Numbered from the stretch's first letter, positions 53,656-63,034 are shown. The stretch: DNA of 64,000 bases from Flavobacterium sp. MFBS3-15 (GCF_026107645.2 NZ_JAPCHV010000015.1:62001-126000), one strand, 5' to 3'. Notes: generated from the letters alone by a model not told the origin. Program-made: numbers and translations.

Positions 53656-53992
53656 TTATTGTTTTCCATACTTCAAATAACCGCAATTGTTGCGTTTTGT
53701 GCATTTCACATACAAAATCTTGCGCTTCGCAACATTCTTACACCTAATGCATTATAAATATATAAGTTTGTCCAGTTAACAATAATTTTGGTTTTCGTTA
53801 ACACAAAAGAGTCAGAAAGCCCCTTTTCTGCGATTATATTTTTAAGGATCATTCAACTGTAAACTGCGTGGTAAACTACGTTTTACGATAGCATTTCGAA
53901 AAGTGCCCGGCATACGCTTACATTTTTACAAGGTTTCCCTGTTTGCAGGTTGCATCCCAGAAATAGAAAAGAAATCCACAAAAATAGAAATA
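53656..53992. other. leader region before the T9SS/collagen-like pair
   Basis: No gene seen. It holds TAATTTTG (53783-53790), a possible -7 box, flanked by two GTTAAC sites, and an 11-bp direct repeat with one mismatch: GTAAACTGCGT (53859-53869) and GTAAACTACGT (53871-53881), 12-bp period. Confidence 0.4.
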
Positions 53993-54490
53993 ATGACAAA
54001 AAACAAATCAAAACCATTGTTAGTGCTTGCATCCGGCCTGTTATGCACAGGGCTCTTGCACGCACAGGACTCTGCAAATGCCTCCGGTGGCGATGCCTCC
54101 GGTAGTGGCGGCAGTGCAGCGTACAGTATTGGGCAGGTAGTATATACTACTCATACAGGCAATAATGGAAGTGTTGCACAAGGTGTGCAGCAACCTTATG
54201 AAATTTCGGTTGTGCTATCTATCAAGCACCCTGCTGAAATCCATTTAATCATGAAGGCCTATCCGAACCCTACAACAGATGTCCTGATCCTAAGCATTAA
54301 GGGAGCAACGACTGAAGATCTCTCCTACCAACTGTACGACATGGCCGGTAGGCTGATTGAAAACCAGCGCATCACAGATCCCGAAATGCAAATACAAATG
54401 GGGAGCTTAAACGATGCTGTATATCATCTGAAGGTGGTAAACAGTTCGCAGGAAATTAAAACATTCAAAATCATTAAAAAGACAAACTGA
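53993..54490 (+). CDS. small T9SS-secreted protein
   Basis: 165 residues from the ATG at 53993 (the frame is open further up but without a signal peptide). A signal peptide ends at LLHAQD. A short N-terminal domain rich in serine and glycine, [18 protein letters not shown] followed by [16 protein letters not shown], is a recurrent module in Bacteroidota. The C-terminal 75 residues, [17 protein letters not shown] to FKIIKKTN, are a type A T9SS sorting domain. The stop codon overlaps the next ATG by one base (TGATG), so the collagen-like protein is translationally coupled to it. Confidence 0.88.
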   Translation: MTKNKSKPLLVLASGLLCTGLLHAQDSANASGGDASGSGGSAAYSIGQVVYTTHTGNNGSVAQGVQQPYEISVVLSIKHPAEIHLIMKAYPNPTTDVLILSIKGATTEDLSYQLYDMAGRLIENQRITDPEMQIQMGSLNDAVYHLKVVNSSQEIKTFKIIKKTN

Positions 54491-56307
54491 TGATAAAAAA
54501 AATACTAACATTAGGAATATTGTTTTTTGGATCGCTTGCCTTTGCGCAGTCCCCCCAAAAAATGAGCTATCAGGCTGTTATACGGAACAGCGACAGTGAA
54601 CTGGTAACTCTTTCGCCCATAGGAATGAGGATCAGCGTACTACAGGGTACCGATACAGGAACAGCGGTTTATGTGGAAACACAAAACACGTCAACAAACG
54701 CTAACGGGCTGGTGAGCCTGGAAATAGGTTCAGGCACAGCTGTTACGGGTACTTTTGCAGCCATCGACTGGGCGAACGGTCCTTACTTCATCAAAACGGA
54801 AACCGACCCTGAAGGCGGTACCAACTACACAATATCAGGCACTAGTCAATTAATGAGTGTGCCGTATGCGCTATACTCGCTAAACGGAACGCCGGGTCCT
54901 CAAGGGCCAATAGGCTTAACTGGAGCTACAGGACCTGAAGGGCCGGCTGGGCCTGTAGGAGCTACAGGTGCAACAGGAGCAATAGGTGAAACCGGGCCGG
55001 CGGGGCCAATAGGACCAATAGGACCGGCAGGGCCAACAGGTAACACCGGAGCAACAGGACCCGCAGGACCAACAGGTGCAACGGGTGCAGTGGGCGCAAC
55101 AGGACCGGCGGGGCCAATAGGACCAATAGGGCCAGCAGGGCCAACAGGTAACACCGGAGCAACAGGACCCGCAGGACCAACAGGTGCAACGGGTGCAGTG
55201 GGTGCAGTGGGCGCAACAGGACCGGCGGGACCAATAGGACCAATAGGGCCAGCAGGGCCAACAGGTAACACCGGAGCAACAGGACCCGCAGGACCAACAG
55301 GTGCAACGGGTGCAGTGGGCGCAACAGGACCGGCGGGACCAATAGGACCAATAGGGCCGGCAGGGCCAACAGGTAACACCGGAGCAACAGGACCCGCAGG
55401 ACCGGCCGGTGCTACAGGTGCTACGGGCGCAACTGGAGCAGTAGGCGCAACAGGGCCGCAAGGTGCAGCCGGGGTCAACGGACAAAATACACTTGCCAAA
55501 ACGTCGGCTGAAGCGGCCGGAGCCAACTGTTCAGTCGGTGGCATGAAAGTAGAATATGGGCTTGACGCAAATAACAATGGTGTTCTTGATGCCGGTGAAA
55601 TAAATGCATCGCTCACAAGGTATGTATGTAACGGGGCAGTAGGAGCAACGGGACCCGCAGGGCCAACCGGAGCTACGGGTGCAACAGGGGCTACGGGTGC
55701 TACCGGAGCAGTTGGGGCAGTTGGGGCAACAGGACCGGCAGGGCCAACCGGCGCTACGGGAGCAGTAGGTCCTACAGGAGCAACGGGGGCTAATGGCATA
55801 AATACTATTGTAAAAACCACAACAGAAGCTGCAGGGGCAAACTGTGCCGGCGGCGGTGTTAAGCTGGAGTACGGCCTTGATGCCAACGGCAATGGTACAC
55901 TGGAGTCGGGAGAGATAAATGCTTCGCTTACTAAATATGTATGTAACGGCGACCCGGGCGAGCACCCTCAGTATATGGAAACTACAGGAGGTACGGCGAT
56001 CCCACAGGTCTATGTAGAAAAAGGCGCGCTGATAATGGTACGATTCTATACACAGTGCAGCTCTACAGCTACAGGCGGCCTTATATTCGTTCAATATGAT
56101 GGTACGGTATCTGTACTAAGCAGCGGAGGTTCGCAGGGAAGTTCTCTAACTGCAACAGGAAATGTACTGTACCTGAATAACGGTTGTTTACCCAGCGACC
56201 CATGGACATATACATTCACCATGTCAGGTGGTTATGCAACAATAACTGCGGGTGGAGGACAAGGTTTCCACCAAGAAGGCAAGTGGATTATACTTGGCGG
56301 CGGATAA
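54490..56307 (+). CDS. collagen-like surface protein with DUF7151-like repeats
   Basis: 605 residues. Signal peptide to residue 20; an N-terminal domain (about 21-130, [17 protein letters not shown] to [13 protein letters not shown]) common in Bacteroidota tail-like and collagen-like proteins; Gly-X-Y repeats at about 133-331 and 377-434; two copies of a roughly 45-residue module ([30 protein letters not shown]) with calcium-loop-like aspartates, at about 332-376 and 436-480; and a C-terminal beta-rich domain. The two cysteines of each module may pair. No T9SS sorting domain is seen, unlike the partner gene. The repeat tracts are nearly identical at DNA level. Confidence 0.85.
   Translation: MIKKILTLGILFFGSLAFAQSPQKMSYQAVIRNSDSELVTLSPIGMRISVLQGTDTGTAVYVETQNTSTNANGLVSLEIGSGTAVTGTFAAIDWANGPYFIKTETDPEGGTNYTISGTSQLMSVPYALYSLNGTPGPQGPIGLTGATGPEGPAGPVGATGATGAIGETGPAGPIGPIGPAGPTGNTGATGPAGPTGATGAVGATGPAGPIGPIGPAGPTGNTGATGPAGPTGATGAVGAVGATGPAGPIGPIGPAGPTGNTGATGPAGPTGATGAVGATGPAGPIGPIGPAGPTGNTGATGPAGPAGATGATGATGAVGATGPQGAAGVNGQNTLAKTSAEAAGANCSVGGMKVEYGLDANNNGVLDAGEINASLTRYVCNGAVGATGPAGPTGATGATGATGATGAVGAVGATGPAGPTGATGAVGPTGATGANGINTIVKTTTEAAGANCAGGGVKLEYGLDANGNGTLESGEINASLTKYVCNGDPGEHPQYMETTGGTAIPQVYVEKGALIMVRFYTQCSSTATGGLIFVQYDGTVSVLSSGGSQGSSLTATGNVLYLNNGCLPSDPWTYTFTMSGGYATITAGGGQGFHQEGKWIILGGG
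54994..55434. repeat. four tandem 108-bp units inside the collagen-like gene
   Basis: Units start at 54994, 55102, 55219 and 55327 (spacings 108, 117 and 108 bp; the second has an additional GAV codon triplet). Each encodes [20 protein letters not shown] followed by [16 protein letters not shown]. The near-identical DNA makes length change by recombination or slippage likely; all spacings are multiples of nine bases, so the Gly-X-Y phase is kept. Confidence 0.9.
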
Positions 56308-56330
56308 TTCACATTTTTATTGGATTGATT

Positions 56331-56365
56331 ATAATGCAGCACAGCAATGTGCTGCATTATTTATT
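56331..56365 (+). terminator. intrinsic terminator of the collagen-like gene
   Basis: ATAATGCAGCACA-GCAA-TGTGCTGCATTAT, a perfect 13-bp stem with a GNRA-type loop, followed by TTATTT. Confidence 0.85.
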
Positions 56366-56398
56366 TATATTTATTGCCACATCATACTTTTAAAACAA

Positions 56399-57013
56399 AT
56401 GAAAATATTCGTTATCATTGTCGGTTTACTTATTGTTGCAATCATCATTAAATCCTGCAAACCAACTGACAACAGCAAAAATGAGAAAAGGCCGGATGAC
56501 GCAATCCTGCCTACAAACAAAATACAAAACGACAAGATTGTACTTATAGAGAATGCCAGTCTTGATGATGTAAAAAATGCCATACAAAAGTTTTGTAACG
56601 TTTACAACCAAAACGAGTTTGTAGCCCTGCCTCTTCTTACTGTCCTGACAGAGAAAAGATTTGCTGTGACCTTTCCTTATGACACTGACTTTGTTACATA
56701 CTGCTTTTTTGTAAATTATATGCATTACCCGAATGACATTATCTACAAACCATCGATTACAGCATGGACTTCAACAAAGCAAGGCGATGACTGGATGACA
56801 GACGATACCGTCAATAAAAAAGTAATGCTGTATATTCCAGCTGGCGATGAAGATTACGACAATGTTTTCCTCACCACAAACGATAATATTGGTTACAAAA
56901 TGGGATTTGCCATGGGCGAGGAGAAACAAAGGCTACCCCACCCGGGACGAGCTTATATTGAACCGGAAAGCACTGCTGAACCCGTAGGAAAAGAGCAAAT
57001 ACAGTTTAAATGA
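56399..57013 (+). CDS. hypothetical lipoprotein
   Basis: 204 residues from the ATG at 56399; the frame is open back to 56252 but those codons cover the end of the previous gene and its terminator. The N-terminus MKIFVIIVGLLIVAIIIKSC is a lipoprotein signal with lipobox IIKSC. The mature domain is not recognised; it contains FAVTFPYDTDFVTYCFFVNY and a GDEDYDNVFLTTND stretch. More AT-rich than the genes around it. It stands alone between a terminator and the DUF6377 promoter. Confidence 0.6.
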   Translation: MKIFVIIVGLLIVAIIIKSCKPTDNSKNEKRPDDAILPTNKIQNDKIVLIENASLDDVKNAIQKFCNVYNQNEFVALPLLTVLTEKRFAVTFPYDTDFVTYCFFVNYMHYPNDIIYKPSITAWTSTKQGDDWMTDDTVNKKVMLYIPAGDEDYDNVFLTTNDNIGYKMGFAMGEEKQRLPHPGRAYIEPESTAEPVGKEQIQFK

Positions 57014-57054
57014 TTTCCCTGCAATATTTAATATATTGGCTAAATCCAAGTGTA

Positions 57055-57087
57055 TTGTGCCTAAGATGTCCTATTTCCCTATATTTG
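57055..57087 (+). promoter_or_regulatory. promoter of the DUF6377 gene
   Basis: TTG (57055-57057), 22 bases, TATATTTG (57080-57087), ending 18 bases before the ATG. Confidence 0.7.
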
Positions 57088-57105
57088 GCAGTTACAACTC
57101 AATAA

Positions 57106-58779
57106 ATGAAACGGATCGCTGCCCTTATTGCCCTGCTTTGCTTTTGCCAAACCATTTCGGCCCAGGCAACGGACTCATTGCTTGTTGTACTTGAAAAAGA
57201 AATGGCTAAGCGAGAAACCTATGTGACCGCACGGGAACAACGTATCAACCAGCTGAAGCAATACCTGGGCGAACCCAACCTGCCTGATACAGAGTCCTGG
57301 AACTATAACAACCGCCTCGCAAAGGAATACATTCCGTACCAACTGGATTCGGCACTAACCTATCTCGGGGCCAATATCCGGCTGGCTGAGAAAACAGGCA
57401 ATGCCGCATTGCTTTATGAAGCGCGTATACAACTGGCCGATATACTCTCTTCCTCGGGAAACTACATCGAGGCCGACCATACGTTATCGCAGGTAGACAG
57501 GCGCCTTTTGCCGGACGGCCTGCTCAAAAAATACTTTTATGCAAAAATGTGGCTCAACTACCGCCTGCGTTTTTACAGCCCCGCCGAAGATATTAAAAAG
57601 AAATATACCCAACGGTATTCTGCCTATGCCGACAGCCTGGTGCAGGGCCTTGATACCATATCGGAACTATACCTATCGGTAGCCGAAACCCGTTACCGGG
57701 ACGAGGGTGCGTTTGCTAAAGCACGGGAGGCCAATTTGCGGCGGCTTGCCATGGCACAGCCCGGCACACGCAGCTACTCAAGCATTGCCTTTTTCCTGGC
57801 GCAAACCTACCTGGCCGAAAAAGACGTACAGAACTATAAAAAATACCTTAGCCTTTCTGCGATATCGGACATACGGGCAGCTGTAAAGGACAATGCCTCG
57901 CTTACCGCCCTGGCGCTACAGCTTTTTAAGGAAGGCGACATTGACCGCGCACACAGCTACATCAACTTTGCCTTTGAAGATGCTGCATTTTACAACTCGA
58001 GGCTACGGTCGGTTTCCATTTCCAATGTACTGCCCATAATCAATAAAACGTATGAAACCGAGATCAGGGCACAAAAGGAAAAACTACAGGGATACCTGGT
58101 AGTGATGAGCATTATGGCAGTATTGCTGGTTTTCACCGTATTGTATATTGTGCGCCAACTGAAGAGCCTTTCCCGCGCCCGCAAAAACCTGCAGGAGGCC
58201 AACATAAGACTAAATGCGCTTAATGTGCAGCTACAGGCAGCCAATACCGAGCTGGGAGGGCTGTATGGAGAACTTAGCGAAACCAATCGCGTGAAGGAAT
58301 ATTACATAGGCAACCTCCTTAACCTGTGTTCGGAATATCTTGATAAACTGGACACTTATCGTAAAACTGTAAAAAAAATGATTGTGGCCAAGCAGGTTGC
58401 AGAACTTTTTGAAAGGACAAAATCATCGCAGCTCATTGATGAGGAACTGGAAGTATTCTACAAAAATTTTGACACCATATTTCTCCATATTTATCCGGAT
58501 TTTGTAGAACGAATCAATGAGCTGCTTGCCCCGGAAGAGCAAATTACCCTCAAAAAAGGCGAACTCCTTACGACGGAGCTGCGCATTTTTGCCCTTATCC
58601 GCCTTGGTATATCCGACAGCTCGGGAATTGCTAAACTATTACGCTATTCTGTAAACACCATTTACAATTACCGTGTAAAGATTAAAAATAAAGCATTAGG
58701 TCCTCGCGATGATTTTGAGGCAAAAGTGATGCAGATCGGGTCATTCAAAACCGAAAAAAAAGTAATTTCAGGATACTAA
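57106..58779 (+). CDS. DUF6377 membrane-anchored regulator
   Basis: 557 residues. Signal peptide (ending ISAQA), helical tetratricopeptide-like periplasmic part (about 20-320), one membrane segment near 334-350 (VVMSIMAVLLVFTVLYIV), a coiled coil (about 355-400), and a cytoplasmic C-terminal part with an HTH of LuxR/NarL-like type: LRIFALIRLGISDSSGIAKL followed by LRYSVNTIYNYRVKIKNKAL. This is the layout of DUF6377 proteins, which are often found next to SusC/SusD genes and are thought to be one-piece regulators sensing periplasmic signals. Here the gene beside it encodes a large T9SS SGNH hydrolase, 219 bp downstream. Confidence 0.88.
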   Translation: MKRIAALIALLCFCQTISAQATDSLLVVLEKEMAKRETYVTAREQRINQLKQYLGEPNLPDTESWNYNNRLAKEYIPYQLDSALTYLGANIRLAEKTGNAALLYEARIQLADILSSSGNYIEADHTLSQVDRRLLPDGLLKKYFYAKMWLNYRLRFYSPAEDIKKKYTQRYSAYADSLVQGLDTISELYLSVAETRYRDEGAFAKAREANLRRLAMAQPGTRSYSSIAFFLAQTYLAEKDVQNYKKYLSLSAISDIRAAVKDNASLTALALQLFKEGDIDRAHSYINFAFEDAAFYNSRLRSVSISNVLPIINKTYETEIRAQKEKLQGYLVVMSIMAVLLVFTVLYIVRQLKSLSRARKNLQEANIRLNALNVQLQAANTELGGLYGELSETNRVKEYYIGNLLNLCSEYLDKLDTYRKTVKKMIVAKQVAELFERTKSSQLIDEELEVFYKNFDTIFLHIYPDFVERINELLAPEEQITLKKGELLTTELRIFALIRLGISDSSGIAKLLRYSVNTIYNYRVKIKNKALGPRDDFEAKVMQIGSFKTEKKVISGY

Positions 58780-58815
58780 TTATCCTATTTTTCTTTAAAA
58801 AAAAAGCTCTTTTTG

Positions 58816-58919
58816 TCCACTCTGAAAAATAAAACTTCCACTTTTTTTCGTAGTGAAAAACACAACAACTTTTTGTTTTAAAGATAATTAACACAACTAA
58901 CGTTCCTTTCATGTCCACT
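58816..58919. promoter_or_regulatory. three TCCACT repeats upstream of the SGNH hydrolase gene
   Basis: TCCACT occurs at 58816-58821, 58837-58842 and 58914-58919; the first two are 21 bp apart (two helical turns), and two of the three continue into runs of T. No TAnnTTTG box was found before the ATG at 58999, as would fit an activator-dependent promoter. Binding by the DUF6377 protein is a guess. Confidence 0.35.
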
Positions 58920-58998
58920 TTTTCCCTACTCCAAATTTAAGATGCGAAAGTATGCCCTTTCTTCGCAAACGATTTAGTATCACCTAACCAAAATTCGT

Positions 58999-61986
58999 AT
59001 GAAAAAACTACTACTATTTGCATCCCTGGCATTGGGAATCACTGCAATGCATGGGCAGACCCTTGATCAAACCATGTACATTGACTTCGGCTCCAATGCA
59101 GGCACCAACGGGCTGGTAACTCCCAGTCCCGACCTAAACGGCCATTATTGGAACAATCCTACAAGCGGCGCCCTTGGCAGCACGATCAACATCCTGAACG
59201 CAGCCAATACAGACACAGGCATTGACATGGAAGTAACCGATAACTTTATCGTGAACACTTCTGTAAACTATGGACCAACCGCCCCAACAGAAGCTTTGCT
59301 GGGCGATCTGGCCATCAGTACCGCTACGATGGACTACTTTTATCTTGAAACAGGAGGTTCGGGCAACTCTACAGGGCAGGTAACTTTCAAAAACCTTGAC
59401 CCGGCAAAAGGATATAGATTCCACGTTTTTGCTTCAAGGCCTACCACTTCCATTCGAAAGACAGCATTTGCATTTGCAGGCCTTAACACATTTAATGGCC
59501 AGATCCAAACCAGCAACGGTACTACGGGCAACATCGACACGATCCTTGCGACTCCTATACTGATGCCAAACGCACAGGGCAACATTACTGTAAGTGTTTC
59601 TATTGCTCAGGATGTATTCGGCTACATGAATGTGATGAAGATTGAGGAATTCAGCAACCTGCCTATCACAGAAGTGACTTCGGTAACCGTTGCCGGCTCA
59701 GACATTACTGCAAGTGGCCAGACATCGCAAATGACGGCTGCAATATTACCTGCAGATGCTACATTTACCAATGTAACCTGGAGCGTAGACAACACAGACA
59801 TCGCGGTGATAAATACTGCGGGTGTTCTTATCCCCGTGGGCAACGGCGTTGTTGTGGTTAAAGCTGCCAGCGCTCAAAATCCGGAAATATTCGGCACAAA
59901 AACAATTAATGTTTCGAACCAGAATACTGCCCTTTACTTTAACGGTACGGCTACAGAAAACGGCGATGCCATAACAACTGCAATCCAAATGCATATGGTA
60001 ACCGGTACACAGGGCACCGTGAGCAATGTATTTGAGATTTATACTTCGCTTAACGAAGCAGGGACCTTTAGCTTTTACAGTTCGCAGGATGCCGGAGCAA
60101 CAGTATATGGCGGCACCACCACGGCCGGCAGCCTTGCGGTTAATGGAGAGGGCATTGACCCCACACAGGCAGGGCCGGTACTTATTACCGTAAACCTGAA
60201 CACGAATACATACACCATCACGCCTATCAACTGGAGCGTAGTAGGCAGCAGCATCACCGGCGGATGGGGTGGTGACGCCCCGCTTACCTACCAGGGCGGC
60301 GGCGTATGGAGCGCAACACTTGACATGACAGTGGTAACATCAGATGTTAATCCGCGCTTTGTGTTTAAAGGCAACCAGTCATGGAACTATGTAATGAAAA
60401 AAGTAACAGGAAGCCAAAGAAGCGTGATTATGGAAGCGCATGCCAATGAATTTGGCATAGCTATGCAGGACATCGACCTTAGGTACGGCAACTTCATAAT
60501 AACACTTGACCTTTCGAATTATACTTATGGCATAGAATGCGTTACCACGGACGAATACAAAATATCCTTTATGGGCTCATCGGGCATGAATGGCCAGGGA
60601 GCAACCAATATGGAGGGATACGCCTATCAGTTTAATCAACTGCTTGGACAAAGGGCAACGGAAGGCAGCTCGCCATTCTACAGGTCTAACATCTCTGTAA
60701 ACGGCAACAACACAACAAATGTATTGAACCGCTTTGAAAAAGACCTTCATGGTGATTGCGGCAAATATGTAGCATTCGGACTTGTGCTGGGCAACGAAGG
60801 TGTACACGAAACCGGCCAGGTAGCTTATGATTCCTATGGAGCCAACCTGCAATTGCTGGTACAAATGGCACGCGACGAAGACAAAGTGCCTGTTGTAATG
60901 AACAACTATGCCCGTGGTGACTACAACCTGACCGACTACAATTTCATTAAGCAGATGAACCTTGAAATGGCGCAATGGGATGTTCCGAGCACCAACATGT
61001 TGGGCGCTGTAGACAACGGAACCGGAAACTGGGCTACCGGCTACCAGGATGACTACCTGCATCCGAACACGGCTGGCCATACCGAACTGTTCTATGCTAT
61101 CGTACCATCGCTTTTTGATGCGCTGGAAGCAGAAAAGCCACAACCGGTACTTTCTACAGCAACATATGTAACTCCTGATCCTGTATCGGGGGGCGGCTCA
61201 CTTTCTTTTGACCCTGATGCAATGATACACCCTTTCACCGTTTCATTCGACGTACAGACTGAAGGCACAGGAAACCTATTGGCCTTTTCAACTACAGCCG
61301 CACCGGGAACTGTATCAATCGATGCAAACGGATTTGTAAAATATACATCACCATCGGGCAGCAGCATAACAGGAACTAGTATCGTAAATGATGGTACATG
61401 GCACAAAGTAACGCTTACGCATTTTTATGCGCGTGGTGAAACCATCCTTTACCAGGATGCTACTGCGGCAGGCAGCGTGAATGAAAACCTAGAAGCACAG
61501 GTATTTACACTGCACGGCACAGGGGCACCGGCCAATGTAAATTACAGGAACTGGTTCTTTTACCGTTCGGGTATGAATGAACTGGAAATTGGGGCCATGA
61601 ACAACGGTGCCATGCTAAAATCGAGCCTTGAGTTATATGCACCGTTGGATCGCGAAGCTGAAACCCCGCAAGCCATGTTTACTAACCTGGCACAGAGCAC
61701 CAGCACCATTGATGCCAGCGCTTTTACACCGGCACTGGGGAGGGATAGCTTTTCACATCAATTAAGCCTTGTGGCACACCCTAACCCTGTGAAAGATGTA
61801 CTTACCCTGGATGTGAAAGAGTCAGTTTCAATAGAGAAGATCGAGGTTTATAACACTCTTGGAATGTTGGTAAGCGCTGCCGATAATGCAAAAACAATCG
61901 CTCTTGGATCGCTGCAGGCAGGCATTTACATTGTAAAAGCAACTACAGCACAAGGATCGGCATCCATCAAAATAATAAAAGAATAA
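58999..61986 (+). CDS. multidomain SGNH/GDSL hydrolase exported by T9SS
   Basis: 995 residues. Signal peptide (to MHGQ); an N-terminal beta domain starting TMYIDFGSNAGTNG (about 25-215); a bacterial Ig-like group 2 domain (about 228-305, VTSVTVAGSDITASGQTSQM); two SusE/SusF-like beta domains (about 310-510, with SWNYVMKKVTG); an SGNH hydrolase domain (about 515-715) with nucleophile S528 in FMGSSGMNGQG, N599 in GLVLGNEG and D685/H688 in DDYLHPNTAGH; a LamG-like domain (about 735-905); and a type A T9SS sorting domain (VAHPNPVKDVLTLDV to SIKIIKE). Likely a cell-surface or secreted esterase acting on a polysaccharide; the substrate is unknown. Confidence 0.85.
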   Translation: MKKLLLFASLALGITAMHGQTLDQTMYIDFGSNAGTNGLVTPSPDLNGHYWNNPTSGALGSTINILNAANTDTGIDMEVTDNFIVNTSVNYGPTAPTEALLGDLAISTATMDYFYLETGGSGNSTGQVTFKNLDPAKGYRFHVFASRPTTSIRKTAFAFAGLNTFNGQIQTSNGTTGNIDTILATPILMPNAQGNITVSVSIAQDVFGYMNVMKIEEFSNLPITEVTSVTVAGSDITASGQTSQMTAAILPADATFTNVTWSVDNTDIAVINTAGVLIPVGNGVVVVKAASAQNPEIFGTKTINVSNQNTALYFNGTATENGDAITTAIQMHMVTGTQGTVSNVFEIYTSLNEAGTFSFYSSQDAGATVYGGTTTAGSLAVNGEGIDPTQAGPVLITVNLNTNTYTITPINWSVVGSSITGGWGGDAPLTYQGGGVWSATLDMTVVTSDVNPRFVFKGNQSWNYVMKKVTGSQRSVIMEAHANEFGIAMQDIDLRYGNFIITLDLSNYTYGIECVTTDEYKISFMGSSGMNGQGATNMEGYAYQFNQLLGQRATEGSSPFYRSNISVNGNNTTNVLNRFEKDLHGDCGKYVAFGLVLGNEGVHETGQVAYDSYGANLQLLVQMARDEDKVPVVMNNYARGDYNLTDYNFIKQMNLEMAQWDVPSTNMLGAVDNGTGNWATGYQDDYLHPNTAGHTELFYAIVPSLFDALEAEKPQPVLSTATYVTPDPVSGGGSLSFDPDAMIHPFTVSFDVQTEGTGNLLAFSTTAAPGTVSIDANGFVKYTSPSGSSITGTSIVNDGTWHKVTLTHFYARGETILYQDATAAGSVNENLEAQVFTLHGTGAPANVNYRNWFFYRSGMNELEIGAMNNGAMLKSSLELYAPLDREAETPQAMFTNLAQSTSTIDASAFTPALGRDSFSHQLSLVAHPNPVKDVLTLDVKESVSIEKIEVYNTLGMLVSAADNAKTIALGSLQAGIYIVKATTAQGSASIKIIKE

Positions 61987-62009
61987 CCAATTTATACGCC
62001 TGTATTAAG

Positions 62010-62036
62010 AGCCGCGCAGCAATGTGCGGCTTTTTA
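62010..62036 (+). terminator. intrinsic terminator of the SGNH hydrolase gene
   Basis: AGCCGCGCA-GCAA-TGTGCGGCT with one G-U pair, followed by TTTT. Third copy of the CA-GCAA-TG hairpin tip. Confidence 0.88.
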
Positions 62037-62076
62037 ATTTATTAACAATCCCTATATTACACTCAAAATTAAGACA

Positions 62077-62547
62077 ATGAAAATGCATCATTATTCGACA
62101 ACTGTAAACTGGACCGGCAATACCGGAAAAGGCACACAAAACTATACGGGCTACACAAGGGATCATGCAATTACTGTTGATGGAAAACCGGTGATTCCGG
62201 GATCATCCGATCCGGCATTTCGCGGAGACCCGTCAAGGTATAATCCTGAAGAATTATTGCTTGCCTCTCTTTCATCGTGCCATATGCTATGGTACCTGCA
62301 CCTTTGTGCCGAAGCCGGGATAATTGTAACTCAATATGCAGACACAGCGACAGGCGTTATGGAAGAAACCGCAAATGGCAGCGGAAAATTTACATGTGCC
62401 ACTCTGAATCCAAGGGTTACCGTACAGCACACCGGCATGATAGAAAAAGCTATTGAGCTGCATAAAAAGGCGAACACCATGTGCTTCATAGCCAACTCTT
62501 GTAATTTTCCTGTCCTTCATAACCCAACCTGTACGGCAGGGACATAA
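62077..62547 (+). CDS. OsmC-family peroxide reductase
   Basis: 156 residues, single OsmC/Ohr fold. The two redox cysteines lie in LASLSSCHMLWYLHLC and in IANSCNFPV; a glutamate in YNPEELLLAS and an arginine before it (RGDPSRYNPEE) form the peroxide pocket. The family reduces organic hydroperoxides with thiols or lipoyl proteins. The N-terminus HHYSTTVNWTGNTGKGT is typical of the OsmC subgroup found in many bacteria. Stands alone after the SGNH terminator and faces the small membrane protein gene. Confidence 0.9.
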   Translation: MKMHHYSTTVNWTGNTGKGTQNYTGYTRDHAITVDGKPVIPGSSDPAFRGDPSRYNPEELLLASLSSCHMLWYLHLCAEAGIIVTQYADTATGVMEETANGSGKFTCATLNPRVTVQHTGMIEKAIELHKKANTMCFIANSCNFPVLHNPTCTAGT

Positions 62548-62598
62548 AAAAAGCCGTACGCACGTATAGCTTTTTCTGATTAGATGTCGGCAAAATTA

Positions 62599-62883
62599 TT
62601 ATATAAATGCATTGATAAGTGCGAAAAGGCTATTGCCAATAACACTTAACAACAGCAGGTCGAATACCAGCTTTGGCTTTTGTTGTGACAATACTGCACC
62701 ATTGAAACCACTACACAGCGCAACCACAAAGAATAACTGTATCATTTGAGCCGGGCTAGTGCCGTTTTGCAGCACCATCATGGCGGCAATACCACCTATG
62801 CAGCTTTGCACCATTACAGCAAGCGCATTAAAACCCATACTCCCTCTTGTATATGCCTCTAAATTTTTTTGATAGTAGCTCAT
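62599..62883 (-). CDS. hypothetical small membrane protein
   Basis: 94 residues with three hydrophobic segments (about 18-38, 46-62 and 72-92) after a short polar N-terminus (MSYYQKNLEAYTRGS). Not recognised. It is convergent with the OsmC gene; the 52 bp between them hold no strong terminator. Confidence 0.6.
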   Translation of the reverse strand: MSYYQKNLEAYTRGSMGFNALAVMVQSCIGGIAAMMVLQNGTSPAQMIQLFFVVALCSGFNGAVLSQQKPKLVFDLLLLSVIGNSLFALINAFI

Positions 62884-63034
62884 GACCTTTTGTATTTAAA
62901 TTATAGTACAAATTTCGGGCGCTACTGCCGTGTAAAACATGACACTCATCATGTTATGGGAAATATACATTGTATTTTTTCAAATTATGACCAATAAAAA
63001 AGCCTCAAAAATATGAGGCTTGTCACTTTTTATG

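Noticed and set aside
54994..55434. Regular repeats resembling a CRISPR array
   Set aside because: The repeats are coding, contiguous, in frame with Gly-X-Y and have no spacers; no cas gene is present.
54900..55892. Long minus-strand frames opposite the collagen-like gene, rich in proline, alanine and valine
   Set aside because: They mirror the Gly-X-Y codons of the real gene and carry no start context or domain.
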